From the NCBI RefSeq assembly GCF_009730915.1, contig NC_052479.1:1488001-1552000 (forward strand): a stretch of DNA of 64,000 nt, read 5' to 3'. Position 1 is the stretch's first letter, and each line of letters begins with the position of its first letter. This document shows positions 1-13,100 of this stretch, piece by piece. The translations under genes were made by a program, and so were the position numbers. The notes below the pieces were generated by a model. That model was not told the origin of the DNA, searched no databases, and saw nothing but the letters and a program-made list of their open reading frames with translations. The DNA comes from Dioscorea cayenensis subsp. rotundata (Eukaryota; Streptophyta; Magnoliopsida; Dioscoreales; Dioscoreaceae).

Positions 1-246
1 GCTCTGCAACACTTGCAATTGCAAACAAGCATCATTCATTCAACACTCTGAACAATAAATACAAAGAACAGAAACAATATTAAAAGGAAAAAAAAAAACA
101 CTCCGGCAAACACAGCAGCTCTCGTTCAAGCTATTCTATACATCATTTTTCAGTTCACTCCCATACTCAAGAAATGCACACAAATTAATATGAAAACATG
201 AAATCGGAAAGGTGATTATCCACAATCAGGGTTTGTAAGTTCATCG

Positions 247-3200
247 TCAGTTGGCCTCGGTTGATATAATCTCAAGTTCCGCCCACCACAACGGAGAGAG
301 TTTAGGAACTGCTCCGTCCGGAGGCATTGCAGTAATCTCCCTCAATTTACTGACAACTTGAGATATTGTTGGTCTCATTGTAATGTCTGAATGAATGCAT
401 GATCGAATTACATCACAGAGTGCGTTAACGTCTTCCTCGCGGACTGATTCAAGAGTTGGGTCAATGATTTCTTTAAGCGGTCTTTTTCCGGTTAAATAAC
501 TCGAAGCCCAAAGCACAAGCAAACCGTTGTCCTCGCAGAATGGAAGCCTGCCCGATATTATTTCCAGCAGTAAAATTCCAAATTTGTAGATTATGTTCTC
601 CGGCTCTGATCCCTGTGTGTCCAAAGGAGCTAACTCTTCCGAGGCTAACTTGGATTCTTTTGCTTCGCACCAAAATCTAATGTCTGAAACCTTAGCTGCA
701 TAATCGTCGGTAAGGTAAATTGAAGACGAGTCAAGATTTCTGAGAAGAACAGGTGGGTTGAGCTGGTGCATGTGCTCGAGGCAATATGCAATTCCCATGG
801 CAATCCGCAAGCGTGCAGCCCAGTCTAAGTGTTCAGCTTCTTTAACTGCATCAGTACCCAAGAATCAAAACATACTAAATTATGATACTCCCTATTAAAT
901 GCAAGGCAAATACATAAACTTATATATTGATACTCTTTTATATTTATTTGTTACCCTCAAAAATCAGATGGTTATACATTGTATATTAGTACTGAAGCAG
1001 TTTGCTGGGATTATTGCAGGCATATGTTATATACTCGATGAAAATATAAACATGAAAGGGAAAAGCTTTTATTGATGTTCTCTGAGGTGAAGTTTATAAG
1101 CAAGATACTTACTGTGAAGATGCTCGAAAAGAGTTCCATTTGGAGCATACTCAAACACCATCATCCGGGTGAAAGGCTCACTCTCCTCGCAATAACCAAG
1201 AAGGTTCACAAAATTCTTATGGTTCACTTTGGATAAAGTTGAGATCTGAAAAAGTCATTTACCCGATTCAATATAAAGTATAATAATCATTTAAACTTCA
1301 GAGCGGGGGGAAAGATGTAAAGTACCTTCTTCCTGAATTGTGCTTCACACTGTTTTGACCAATCTTTGGATGATGTTACCATGCTAGATATAACCGCTAT
1401 TTCGACACCACTAGACAGTGTTCCCTTGTACAGCATGCAATCCGATAAAGTACCGATAATGTTGCTGAAATCTTCACAAGCTGTTTCGATTTCTGACCGT
1501 CTAAGCGAAGGTACACCTGGCATCAAGAGAGAACATAATGAACAAGGAAGCGTAACAGTTAATGAGAACATTTTGGTCTTTCAGAAAATTTTGTGTCACA
1601 TGCTCAAAACAAACCTGTTACAAATGCCTTCTGTAATTGCCCGCTCAAACCTGTTGCCCAAGGCCTGACAGTAACAACCTTGCTACCTCGGCAGCATAGA
1701 ATGTAAACTGCTGCAACCGCAAGGAGAAAGGAAACTCCTGCTGCAGCGGGGGCATAGATGGTCCAGTAAATTGTATGCTTTGCTCCAGAATCAGAGGTTG
1801 CACCCAAAGAAGGATATTTTGCAGGCGAAGGAATCAAAGTAAAAGTGGAAGGCGAGATAGTCTTATTGGGCTGCTTATTCACTTGAGGTTTAGTCATTGC
1901 AAAGGATGAGGGTGCTGGTGCCGGTGAGACAGCAGGTGGATAAAACAGGGATGGTGCTGGTGCTTCAGATGAAAAGCGTGAATGGGTTACTGATGGCACA
2001 GGAAATGGAGAGGGTGATGGTGATAGTAATGCATGAATCAGTTGAATCCCTCTATGATCTCTTCTACTTCTTTGGCTATGTCTTCGATGGCTGCCTTTGT
2101 GTTTATTAATAACTTGAATGAGTTTCCTTGCAGGTCCTTTGCCAATATATCTGTCACCGATGAGAGTTAGCATAGAAAATGAGCATGGGAATGCATACAT
2201 ATTATGTAAAATTTTCAACTTATTAATCCACAGAAATTGCATATGAAAAAGACAGAGAGGCTGAGATTTCATTCTGACATCTTCAAAGGAAAAAATTCTT
2301 TAAGCACCTAAAATTTGCTTGATAGATTGATTATATAATACTGCAAGAGATTCATCAATAAAAAATTTAAAAAAAAAATGAAACTATAACAATGAATAGT
2401 TTAAATGAAAGAGCAGCAATGGTAGTTAAGGCTTCTGTCTATTACATTACAAACAAAACAGATGAAGTAGCATATAATATAATGGATTTGATGAACAAAT
2501 AAAACATTGATAGGAAAAAATATATAAACAGGCTATAATTATGAATTAGGAGCCAATGTAATCTCACCTACTAAAAGATCCCCTGTTTGAGTGAAACTCT
2601 TCCTCAACTTGAAGATCAGATAACATAATGAGCTCGCTAAGTTTCGGCGATACGTTATATAGAAACCGGTTGCTTCTGAGAATACTGCATGCAGTTGAGT
2701 AATTCGTAAGTATTATTCAATGTCTAAAATCACAAATCAGTGAGTGCTTACAAATCCTATAATCGCAAATCTGCCTATCTTTACTCACAGGATTTCTAGA
2801 GATGAAATACTTTCTAACTCAGATGGAAGTGGGCCATTTAGATTATTGAATCCTAAGTCCAAAACCTCTAACTTCTGCAAGTTCGCGATCTCTCTAGGGA
2901 TGATGCCGGAAAAGGAGTTGTTGTGCAAGATACTGCAGAGGAAAAAAGTAAATTTATATCCTGAATAGAATATATGAAAGATATTCTTCAGTTAAGTAAA
3001 TGAGAAATCATCATGAGTGTGCTTACATATACTTCATGTGATTGAGCTTGCCGAGCTCTGGAGCAAGTGTCCCTTGTAGGCAAAGGTCTCTCAAATTCCT
3101 ATAAAAGTGATGAAACAATCTTTACAAAAATGAAAGCAAACATGTGTAAAAACAGGAAATTGAGAAAATAATAAGACAAAACATTTTTAAAGGACAAAGT

Positions 3201-4112
3201 TTAAAATGTAGAGTTAACAATCATACTTCAAGTAAATCGGGATCCAAACAAGAATTGAAAGACTGGAACTATAAACAGATCAAGAAGATCTCCTATACAA
3301 AGATGCAATTGCAGTGGCCTGATTGGTTTGCTAACAAAGCCTATCTCAGGATGAACCAACACCCGCTCAAAGTTTAAAATCTAAAGTATGTCCATCATTC
3401 AAAAAGTAGGTTATATGAATGAGATTTAATTTTAAGCTTTGGCAATCTATTACAAGGAATTGTCGTCGAGGATTTGATCTTTATACAATCTATCAAATGG
3501 CTACTCTCAACTCATTTGATTCATGCTCAATATGCTCTTAGTTTTACAGCAAATTCATTCACACTGATTTTTAATCTCCATCCTTAAGAATATCAGCAAA
3601 AAATATAGCTCAAAGAATCATGATCGTATGATTTGGGCCTGAGAGATTTTTGAGTAACAGCACAAGGTTTATAGGAACAACGACATCAATGAACAACATT
3701 ATAAATTCAAAGAAGAACAATCAGAAGAAGAAAAGTAAACAAAATGCCATCTTTGATGAAGAAAAAGAAGGATCACTCACAGTGCCACAACTCTCCCATC
3801 ATCAGAGCAGTCAACACCAAACCACAAGCATGGATCCATGTCATCCTCATCCCAATTCAACAAAACACCAAAAGGATCAATCTCCACTCTCTCCCTAAAA
3901 CTCAACAAAGCCCATCCTGCATTTAAGAGACAGAAAGAACAAAAAAAAACCAAATCAATAAAAAAAAAAGTCAAACCAACCGAGCAATCTAACCCCCACT
4001 AGCAAATGAATAACACACCTTCACCATTGAGACAAGTCCCAAGATCCAAACTTTGACTTAAAAAACACAATAACAGCAGGCAAAACACCTTCCGACGCCC
4101 AAAAGCCCTCAT
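247..4112 (-). CDS. MRH1: LRR receptor-like pseudokinase, MRH1/MALE DISCOVERER family
   Basis: Exons on the minus strand: 4112-4019, 3916-3781, 3098-3027, 2932-2789, 2684-2568, 2150-1615, 1516-1326, 1245-1113, 845-247. All junctions are GT-AG and the total is 2022 nt (673 aa), close to the family length. Order: signal peptide (about residues 1-25), a short leucine-rich repeat region (about 30-190), a Ser/Pro-rich juxtamembrane stretch, one membrane segment (about 317-340), then a kinase-like domain. The ending SPLWWAELEIISTEAN is characteristic of the Arabidopsis MRH1 (root-hair morphogenesis)/MDIS (pollen-tube LURE perception) group. The kinase core is degenerate: no Lys where VAIK should be (VEIAVISS), LLRNLDS in place of HRD, SDIRFW in place of DFG. 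It should therefore act as a plasma-membrane co-receptor or scaffold without catalysis. Family assignment is strong; orthology to one named gene is inference. Confidence 0.9.
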
Positions 4113-4303
4113 TTTGAAGGCGAATTCTGGTGACTTTGCTTCAAGATCAGAAGAGGGTCATAACTAAAACAAGGATCTTGGAAGGACGACGGCACGCGGA
4201 ATGACAGTAAAGGGGACAAAGAGTGGAAGAAGAGGAGTTCATGGTTGGATGTGGAAACCCTTTTGGGGAGGAATTGAGGGGGAATTCAAGGCATGAGAAG
4301 AGT

Positions 4304-4311
4304 GTATATAG
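4304..4311 (-). promoter_or_regulatory. Possible TATA box of the LRR pseudokinase gene
   Basis: CTATATAC on the minus strand, about 190 bp upstream of the chosen ATG at 4112. The match is fair, and the distance leaves a plausible 5' UTR of roughly 160 nt. TATA-like strings are common in this AT-rich DNA. Confidence 0.35.
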
Positions 4312-5065
4312 AGATGGCGGCATTGTTTGTGATTGATGAGCATTTCCATTTTGTGTGGTGAGTGGGTGGTGCTGGTGGTGTTTCCTTATCAGGAAGGAGG
4401 AGGGTTTCTGTGAGCCTTGGCTGGTTTTTGTTCTTTCATAACCCCATTTTGACCTCTTTTTTTCATTTTATTTTTTTTTTTATTTTTATTAATTTTTATA
4501 ATTAATACTTTTCAATTTTGATATAAATTTTTTATAAATCATTAAACTTTGGTTAAATATCATTTTGATTATTTAATTTTAATTTATTTTATTAAAATTA
4601 TTAATCATATTAGCAGCAAATCACTCGATGGACTAACTTCTTCATTAAACTATAGTCTATAGATTACTCTTTGATATTATACTGACTTGATTAAATTTTT
4701 CACGTTAATTAATAAAAATATTAATTTATTGAGTGACTTATTTTTAAAATAATTAATTATTTTAATGATTATTTTAAAATAAATCAAAATTTAATTATCA
4801 AAATCATACTTGATTAATGATTTAATATTAATATTTTGTCATGTATGTATATATATAAAATATTCCCCCTATATTATTAAAAAAAGAGAGAGAGAGTGTG
4901 TGTGTGTGCAAGAGAGAAATGAGATAGAGAAAGAACAAATTATTTTAATATTTTATTATTTAAAAGAGAGATGTGCCTAAATTCAAAATTTTCTCATGTA
5001 TTTATATTGGTTTTAGTTAAAACATGAAATTCATCTGTTTAATATCAATTGGATGGGTCCAAATG

Positions 5066-6304
5066 AAAAAAAATTGCTGTCTTATAAGGATCTAGTGCTT
5101 CACTTACAGTGGGTCAAAAATATAAAAAAAAATAAGTAAATAAATTATTTTATAGTTTTGATAATATTTTATTTTATATATATATATATTCATGCAAATA
5201 AAATTCATATATAAAAATTAAGAAAAAAAAATAATGTTTGCAATTTGATAAGGGCAAAAAGCTTCTAAGAAATATGAACAAGGCCGAGACTCCATCTGAA
5301 TCTTTCGGAGAATGAAATACCAACTATTTTATTTATTTATTTTTTTTAATAAAAATGAATAGTGGATATATAGCCAACAATATGGACAGAACACGGAAAA
5401 AAAAAATTGATGATCTAATTTATACATCTTCACTCACTACAAAATTTAGATAGTAAATTTACACACACAATCAAAAAACCATTATCATCATTATGTATAG
5501 TGAAACTTAGATTTAAACATATGACCAGACATCGCTGACTTATGAATTCTTTAGTAATACTAACTCTTTTATCGCAATATCAGTAATAATATGTGTATAT
5601 ATATTTATGAAAATGATGTTTTTTATCATTTGATATAATTAAAAAAAAATTATTTTATTTTTATGTTGGTCAAATATTAATTGAAAAAAATTGCCGTTTT
5701 ATAAGGATCTAGTGCTTCACTTACAGTGGGTCAAAAATATAAAAAAAAATAAGTAAATAAATTATTTTATAGTTTTGATAATATTTTATTTTATATATAT
5801 ATATATTCATGCAAACAAAATTCATATATAAAAATTAAGAAAAAAAATAATGTTTGCAATCAGATCAGTGGTGGATAAGGGCAAAAAGCTTCTAAGAAAT
5901 ATGAACAAGGCCAAGACTCCATCTCAATCTTTTAGAGAATGAAATACCAACTATTTTATTTTTTTTTAATAAAAATGAATAGTGGATATATAGTCAACAA
6001 GATGGACAGAACACTGAAAAAAAAAATTGATGATCCAATTTATAAATCTTCACTCGGTACAAGATTTAGATAGTAAATTTACACACACAATCAAAAAACT
6101 ATTATCATCATCATGTATAGTGAAACTTAGATTTAAACATATGATCAGACATCGTTGATTTATGAATTATTTAGTAATACTAACTCTCTTGTCGCAATAT
6201 CAGTAATAATATGTGTGTATATATATTTATGAAAATGATGTTTTTTATCATTTGATATAATTAAAATTTTATTTTATTTTATTTTTATGTTGGTCAAATA
6301 TTAA
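5066..6304. repeat. Tandem direct duplication, two ~620 bp copies
   Basis: Copy 1 is about 5066-5682 and copy 2 about 5683-6304. Anchor strings recur at an offset of 617 near the start (TTATAAGGATCTAGTGC at 5082 and 5699) and about 622 near the end. Differences are a few substitutions and small indels, including a 16-18 bp insertion in copy 2 (GATCAGTGGTGGATAAGG area near 5,865). Both copies are AT-rich with no coding signal. Confidence 0.88.
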
Positions 6305-7420
6305 TTAGAATCTTTTTCCATCCAAGTGCAAAGTTGGTCTTCCTTTAAAAATATTGTCAATGTTTAGTCTTGATTGAAATGAAAGGTACCTTTGCATTGT
6401 TAGGGAAATTAGTGGAATAAATTAGCAGTTATTAGTAATGATAGGTCATTAATTATAAGAGATTATCTTAGATAGTTTACACAACACTCATTGCTGCTTA
6501 ATAACTGGTCCAAGTCAAATAAATAAAATTATATAAATATATTTTATTAATTCAAAGTCTTCTATAAATAATATACATTCTCCTTCCAAATAAAAAACTA
6601 TCTACATAAAGTAAAACAGAAATAGAGATTGGTAAAAACATGACTAGAAAAATGAAAAATTTATGACAATAATTATAAGTCACATAATTAAACACAATAA
6701 AATTAAGAAAAGATATTTTTTCATGGAAGTTATTATTTTATTATTTTTATTATTTTAGTATTTTATTTGGATAAAGAGGAAGTAATAGTTGATGATCAGT
6801 TCAACTTCAACAGCCAAGTGGGGCAAAGAAAGGCCAAACACCAAACAAAGTAGGAGAAAAAAAGGAATGGTTCTCATTTCTTAATCTTGATAAAAGAGTG
6901 CCACCTTAATGTTTCCTTTCTTGCAAAGGGAACCTTAGCTTTTGAAATTTTAAATAATAAAAATTTTTAAAAAAAATCTATTTATTTTTGTAAGAAAGTT
7001 AGATGTATACTTTTATAAAGTTTATATTTTTGTATAAATTTATGTAAAACTTATATTTATTTATGTACCGAGTCAAAATATCAGTATTTGCTTATATAAT
7101 TCTATGGTTTGTCAATTAAACTTTTATTTAAAAATTTCAATTTCATCATCTTTTGTTAGTATATCCAAAGTCCCCAGCCATACTTTCATTAAAAAAAAAT
7201 AATAATAACTTACATTTTATTATATATATTAAGATATAATGTCAAATGTCAATCCTACTTTTTGATATTAATCAAATGAAAAATATTATTATAAACGAAA
7301 TGTGCTGCATTCAAATGACAAGATTACTTTATTATTGATATTTCCTTACTTTCGTATATTATTTATATATTTAATAAAAATTATTTGCATAGATGCCATA
7401 TTATGTTATAATTTTTAACC

Positions 7421-7438
7421 ATTTATATTATATTATAT

Positions 7439-7479
<41 letters not shown>

Positions 7480-7480
7480 A
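7421..7480. repeat. (TA)n microsatellite
   Basis: TATTATATTATAT passes into an uninterrupted alternating TA run of about 28 bases before ATGTATATAA. Similar but shorter runs occur near 28,410, 34,020, 34,545, 37,120, 37,175, 37,640 and 38,360. Confidence 0.9.
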
Positions 7481-8510
7481 GAGTGTAACCTTTCTGTGTA
7501 CGCATGTAGATAACTATTAACTAAATATGTTTATTTATAACCGTTGAATGATGATCAATTAGTTATTGTTTTTATATAGGTATTGTATGGATTTACTGTT
7601 TATAATCATTATGTAACACTGTTTAAATTGTTTATAAATGAATCATAACTATTAAATAGTAATTTAAAGTTAATGTAAACATGTTCTCTAGATGATGGGC
7701 TTATATATATATAAACTTTATTTACTTATTTATTTATTTATTGAGATATATCGAGAAGCAGTCTAGTGTTTGCATCACTTACTAAAACACAAAAGAATCC
7801 TTTTGTGCTTTGCTTGATCTCAAAGCAATAGGCCATTTAATTATTTATTAAAATTTATCTGTTTTAAAATATGATAATGTTTCTCTGTTGGCCAAAACCA
7901 TTATTACTTATTAATAAATATACACTGAAATAGATTATTTTGAAAAAACAAATCTTTAAAAATTAGTTTAAAATAAATACATAGCTAAACCTTTCTATTG
8001 TATTTAATTGAATTTTATAAGCATTCATACAATCTATTATTTTTTCCTTTTAATATTTGCCTAATCAGCTAGTTTATACATTAAAAATTATTCTCATCTA
8101 CATAAATTAATTTATTATAATAAATTATATATATATTGACAAAAATTTAATATCCCTTAAAAAATAAATTTTCCTGATATATAATTTTTAAAAGAAGAAA
8201 ATACTGCTTTTCTTTCATGGGACCCACACAATAACCAACAAATAATATTATTGGTGTAAAATTGTAAACCCTTACTCATTACCCATTTTATAATAAATTA
8301 TCACTAGACTACTAATAGTATATATATAATTAAGACCGATGAAATTCACATTTAAAAAAAATTAAAAGAAGTAGGAATGAAATTAAAAAGTAGGATTGAA
8401 GAAATCAATGTTGATAGATTAAATAGTTCACCATTTTACAAGCCGTCAATAAATTAATATTATTTGTTCCAATTTGTTTTAATCACTAAAAAAACAGTTG
8501 AGGGACATTA

Positions 8511-8530
8511 GATAGATAGATAGATAGATA
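8511..8530. repeat. (GATA)5 microsatellite
   Basis: Five perfect GATA units directly after GAGGGACATTA. Confidence 0.9.
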
Positions 8531-9537
8531 AGACCCTGGAATTTTATTAGGAAGTTGGTAACTTGTTTGAGACCATGATATATTTTATGAAGAATTAGGA
8601 CATTTCTCTACACATTACCTCACTCTGTCCTTTGAATTCTTTTCATAACTGAACATCTGTTAATTTTTTTAATTGAAGTTGATTTGTTCCTATTTTTTTA
8701 AAGTAAAAATAACAATAAAAGAGGACAACGTGTGCAGGAATATAAACGAGTCAAGCATGAACAAATTGAGTTGGTTCCCATAATACCCCTCGTCAATGTA
8801 TAAAACACACACCCAATGTTAAAAAGTCCAAAAAAAATAACATAGATCAATAAATTATGTCAATAATTTGAATAAAAATGTGATTTATCCATATTTATTT
8901 TAAATATAATAATAATAAATTATATCAATATATTTATTTTTGTTTTTTTTTTTAATTTGGAACACCTTCACTTGATAAAAATTAATATGACCAATAATCT
9001 TTTAGTCTATTAACATTGAGTCTTTTACATAAAATATTCTTGTTCTTTCTGGGAGGTGGGTTTAACCTTAGTTCAAATAAAATAAAGTCACAAATATACT
9101 ATAGTATTATGATGTGGCTATTAAAAAAATAAATATGAATATTTTAGCTTTATTTGCAATATATATATATAAACTCAAAAACAAGATAGACAATTGTCTT
9201 AGAGAAATTAGTAGGGTGCTTTTAAAACGAAATATTTTTTTTAAGTGTCTTTTAGATGAAAATTGCTCATCAACATCTCATCCTCAAGTCCTTATTAGTT
9301 GAAAGACTAATAATTTTCTGAATCTCTTATTATTGTTGTTGTTATTATTCTAATACCTATTTATATAATTCTTTTTCCTTTTTTTAAAGAACCTATATAT
9401 ATAATTCCCACCAAAGGAATGAAATATTAAATAACTTCTCCATTAATTTCCAGATTACACTATCCAAAAATAAGCTAACTTCACTTATCCCAGAATTATA
9501 TTTAAAACCTAAAGATAATTTGTTTACAAACTTAGGC

Positions 9538-9713
9538 TTTGTTCACCATAATTGTAAAATCAACTTAATGAGCATCTCCTCTGATATTTGTTCACTATAA
9601 TTGTAGAATCAACATGATGAACATCTTCTCTGGTTCTGAAATCAGAAAATACACTGATTCCAGCCATAATTATCTGGTTCTGAAATCAGAGAATATACTG
9701 ATTCCAGCCACGT
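9538..9713. repeat. Two adjacent short tandem duplications (49 bp x2, 44 bp x2)
   Basis: A 49 bp unit starting TTTGTTCAC(C/T)ATAATTG occurs at 9538 and 9587. A different 44 bp unit starting TCTGGTTCTGAAATCAG occurs at 9629 and 9673. The second array ends at GATTCCAGCCA, just before a CACGTG. Possibly the edge of a degraded transposon; no terminal repeats were found. Confidence 0.75.
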
Positions 9714-10109
9714 GTCACATGTGATATTATTATATTTTTTCTATTGTGATTGAAAACATTTATTAAGTTTTAATAAGCTAAAACCAGAGAATACCAAGGG
9801 AGATGAGTTCGTGATATATATATATATATATTAGCATTACTCTTATTCTCACCACCACCTCCATTGGATACTGAAGTGGATATTCAGCAACATTATGTCA
9901 ATAATTTTGCTGTGCAAGCGCCAAATGTAACTTAAAAAAAAAACACACACACGCACACACAACAAGCATAACAGATGGCGAAATTAAATATCCGAGTAAA
10001 CAACTGTAAGTCTAGTTTGTTTAGAATATTTAAGGCTGTGAATAAAAGGTAAAGACAAGTTTTTTCAGTAATAGGAGAACTATGCTCTTTGGTTCAAACC
10101 CAATTAAGT

Positions 10110-13100
10110 CTACCGGAAGTAAATAGAGACGAGTGGGATATCAATGTCATTATCATCTTCGTCTTCACAGGCCACAACAATATCGAGATGTCGTCGATAT
10201 GATGGCACCTCCACCTTGGCAACTTCCTTCGCGACATCCACGACCTTCTTGTCGAGTCGATCTTTGTGCCTGGGGAACATGCTGTTGTAGAGTAAGGAAG
10301 TGCCACATGAAATGCTGTATGCATTGAGGCCTCTGTCCTTTGAGCCACTTGAGGAGCTCCCTCAGGGTTAGGTTCCCTTTGACGGCCCATCGGTCCCAGA
10401 CGGTCCAGCTCATGTCCTGATGTTTGATGACTTTGGGCGGCACTGGCTCGGCCATGGAGAACAATGGGAGTGCGAGATTGGCGAATGTGTTGCGGTAATC
10501 CTCCACTTTGTGTGAGCCTGCGAGAACTTTGTAAAGCTCTAGACATACGAGACCGGTGGCCATTGCGGTGGAAGTGGCAATGGCGGGGATGATCCTTCCG
10601 GCGATGAACTTTGCTTTCAGCTTGTCTATTTCAGGAATGCTGTAGTTTCTGGCACGCATGTTAGCAAGACCTGCTATGAAGTCCATGTGGTAGTTTGTAT
10701 CATCATCCTGTAAAAACCAAAATGAGCATGGCAAATTAAGTTTACTAAAGATTTACAACCAACAATGAGATTTAAAATGGGAGGAAAAGATACAGACAAA
10801 GTGGGTATCAACTGTAACCAAGTGAGGATTATCTAAATCTATTCATTTTTTGCTGATAAGTTCTAAGTGCAAAATAGGGAACTACAACTATATTTCTCTT
10901 TCAAATGGTTATGTGTATTGTTGTTAAATATTTCGTTTTGCCATCATAGATAATCTGCAAGATTTTTACTTTTAAGTTAGCAAGATCAACCAAAAGCCTA
11001 TGTTAATAAATCATATACCAAATATTCCTCGCTAAGATGACCACCAACTTGCTATATCTAAAAGAAAGGAAAAGTAGGGAGTTATAACAAGGAGAGTGTA
11101 AACTGAAATCTGAGACTGAGGCATTCAAACTATTATCAAGCAAAGAGTGAACTGCATTCTATCAAAGTTTTCTATCTAATTTAAAATTTCAGACGTCAAA
11201 GTTTCTACAGTGATTGTTGTAAACCACGAGACAGAATATGCGAATTGGAATTAACTATTTTCTTTATATCACAATTCTTTGTAATGCTCTTATCATGTGC
11301 ATGTAAAATAAAATTCGATAAACCACGAGACAAAATATGCAAATTGGAATTAACCATGTTCTTTAGATCGCAATTCTCTGTAATGCTCTTATCATGTGCA
11401 TGTAAAATAAAATTCAAGAGAAGCATTATCTAAAAATTCATTAATTTTGAAACAACTAACCTTCTCAAACTGTATTGGGTTCATCCGAAATCCAGTAGGC
11501 AGGTTAGTCACACAGCTTTCCAGTTTTTTGATGAGACTGTTAATGACAGCAACATCATCAACAGAGGCAGCAGACAGATTAGTAGCTTTTTCATCAGTAA
11601 CAATTTTAACACCATGCTTTGGCTGAAAATCAGGGACAATCACTTTATCAACAACATCAGCCATCATTTTCGGGTTTTTGACCCAATCAGGAATTGGAAT
11701 TCCAAAAGTCTCTGCTCTTAGTATGGCACCGGACGTAACAAAGTTAAGGTGTGATGGGTCACCACTTAAGAATTGTAATGGGCGTGGGAAGCGCTTAGGG
11801 GCAGACCAGAATGGTGTACCACTGCTGGTGGCAGAATCCTCAGGGAAAGTGTAGGTTAACTGCTTCACGCGATTTGCAAAGTAGTCCTCAAACCTGCAGG
11901 CATTAGAATCTCAAGTCAACAATACATCATGGAGCTGAATACCAAGAATACACATTTTGAGTATTAAAATGACTGATTGTGGTCGTGCACAAGATAAAAC
12001 TCTGCCTAAATAAGACATTGAAAATATAGATCCCTCAGAATTTAACTACAACCATTAATCCTGCAAGTCTAGAATGAACATTAGTACCACAAAAGTAAAT
12101 CCATGCATCAGTTGGCCAATAGCATGGACATCTGGAAAAGTTTGCTGGTAAGATCTGAGTACAATATCTATAACATGAAAATACTAAGCAAAATTGGAAC
12201 TTACTTTAGTCGTGCCCAGGTGACACAATCCTCAAATGTCTCACATCTCTCCTTCTCAACAAGGCACTCAAGCACACGCTCAACCAGATCTCGAGCCTGT
12301 GCATCACCAGCATTTCTCATAGCAGATGCATATTCACTTGGATTGGACAGGAAAGTATTGACTTCATTTGGTGTTTTCTCAAGTAAACCCTCAAATTCAG
12401 AACGAGCCCAAGTCAGACAGTGATCAATGTTATGAGGAAAAGAGTGGACAGTGCACATAGGAGCTTGCTTCTCAGGTGGATCCCTGGAGGCACCATAATT
12501 CTCAGTAAGATGAGGTATGACCATTTGTGTGTTGCACTTGGCACCAAGAGTTCCAGATTCCAGGAGGGGCTTTTGGAAATATAAGCACCTCATATCCATA
12601 TATATTCTGGCATTCACATTGTCCAGTGCATTTATAACAACATCCAGGTTCTCCCAAAATGCATCATTGAACACATTTTCTGTCTCAGGGCTTGCCCGGT
12701 TTTGAAGAGCTTCTACATGCAGGCTTGAATTGATAGCACTGGCAGCAGACGCTGCTACGGTAGATTTAGCTTGCCCAATATTCCAGTCACGGAAGAGAAA
12801 CTGGCGGCTGAGATTACTCTTCTCAATGACATCATCATCAGTTATTGTGAGCTTTCCCTTCGAACTACAACAAACTCCCATCAATGCCAGATTCTTTAAG
12901 AACTCACATCCAAGTGCACCAGCACCCACAATAAACGCTTTGGTCTCTTCCAATTTCTTTTGAAGTTTGCGTCCAAATACTATGATTTGGTCATCATACC
13001 GGCTGCTCAATGGCTCCAAATCACTGGGCTCCAAGGGTTCCACAGGAAGAGACTCAATAGAATCAAAATAAACGAACTGCAAAGAAAAAATACCGATAAA

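Larger units (their letters stand above)
4320..10090. other. AT-rich intergenic spacer without recognisable genes
   Basis: No ORF here has a recognisable domain; the short ORF at 9114-9302 looks like chance. The spacer holds a ~620 bp tandem duplication, a long (TA)n run, a GATA run, and two short tandem duplications at 9.54-9.71 kb, annotated separately. A CACGTG G-box-like string lies near 9,708 but is far from any start codon. Confidence 0.6.

Noticed and set aside
11205-11433. Overlapping ORFs on both strands in the E1 intron
   Set aside because: They arise from the 99 bp tandem duplication whose unit is a multiple of three; no family features and located between confirmed exons.
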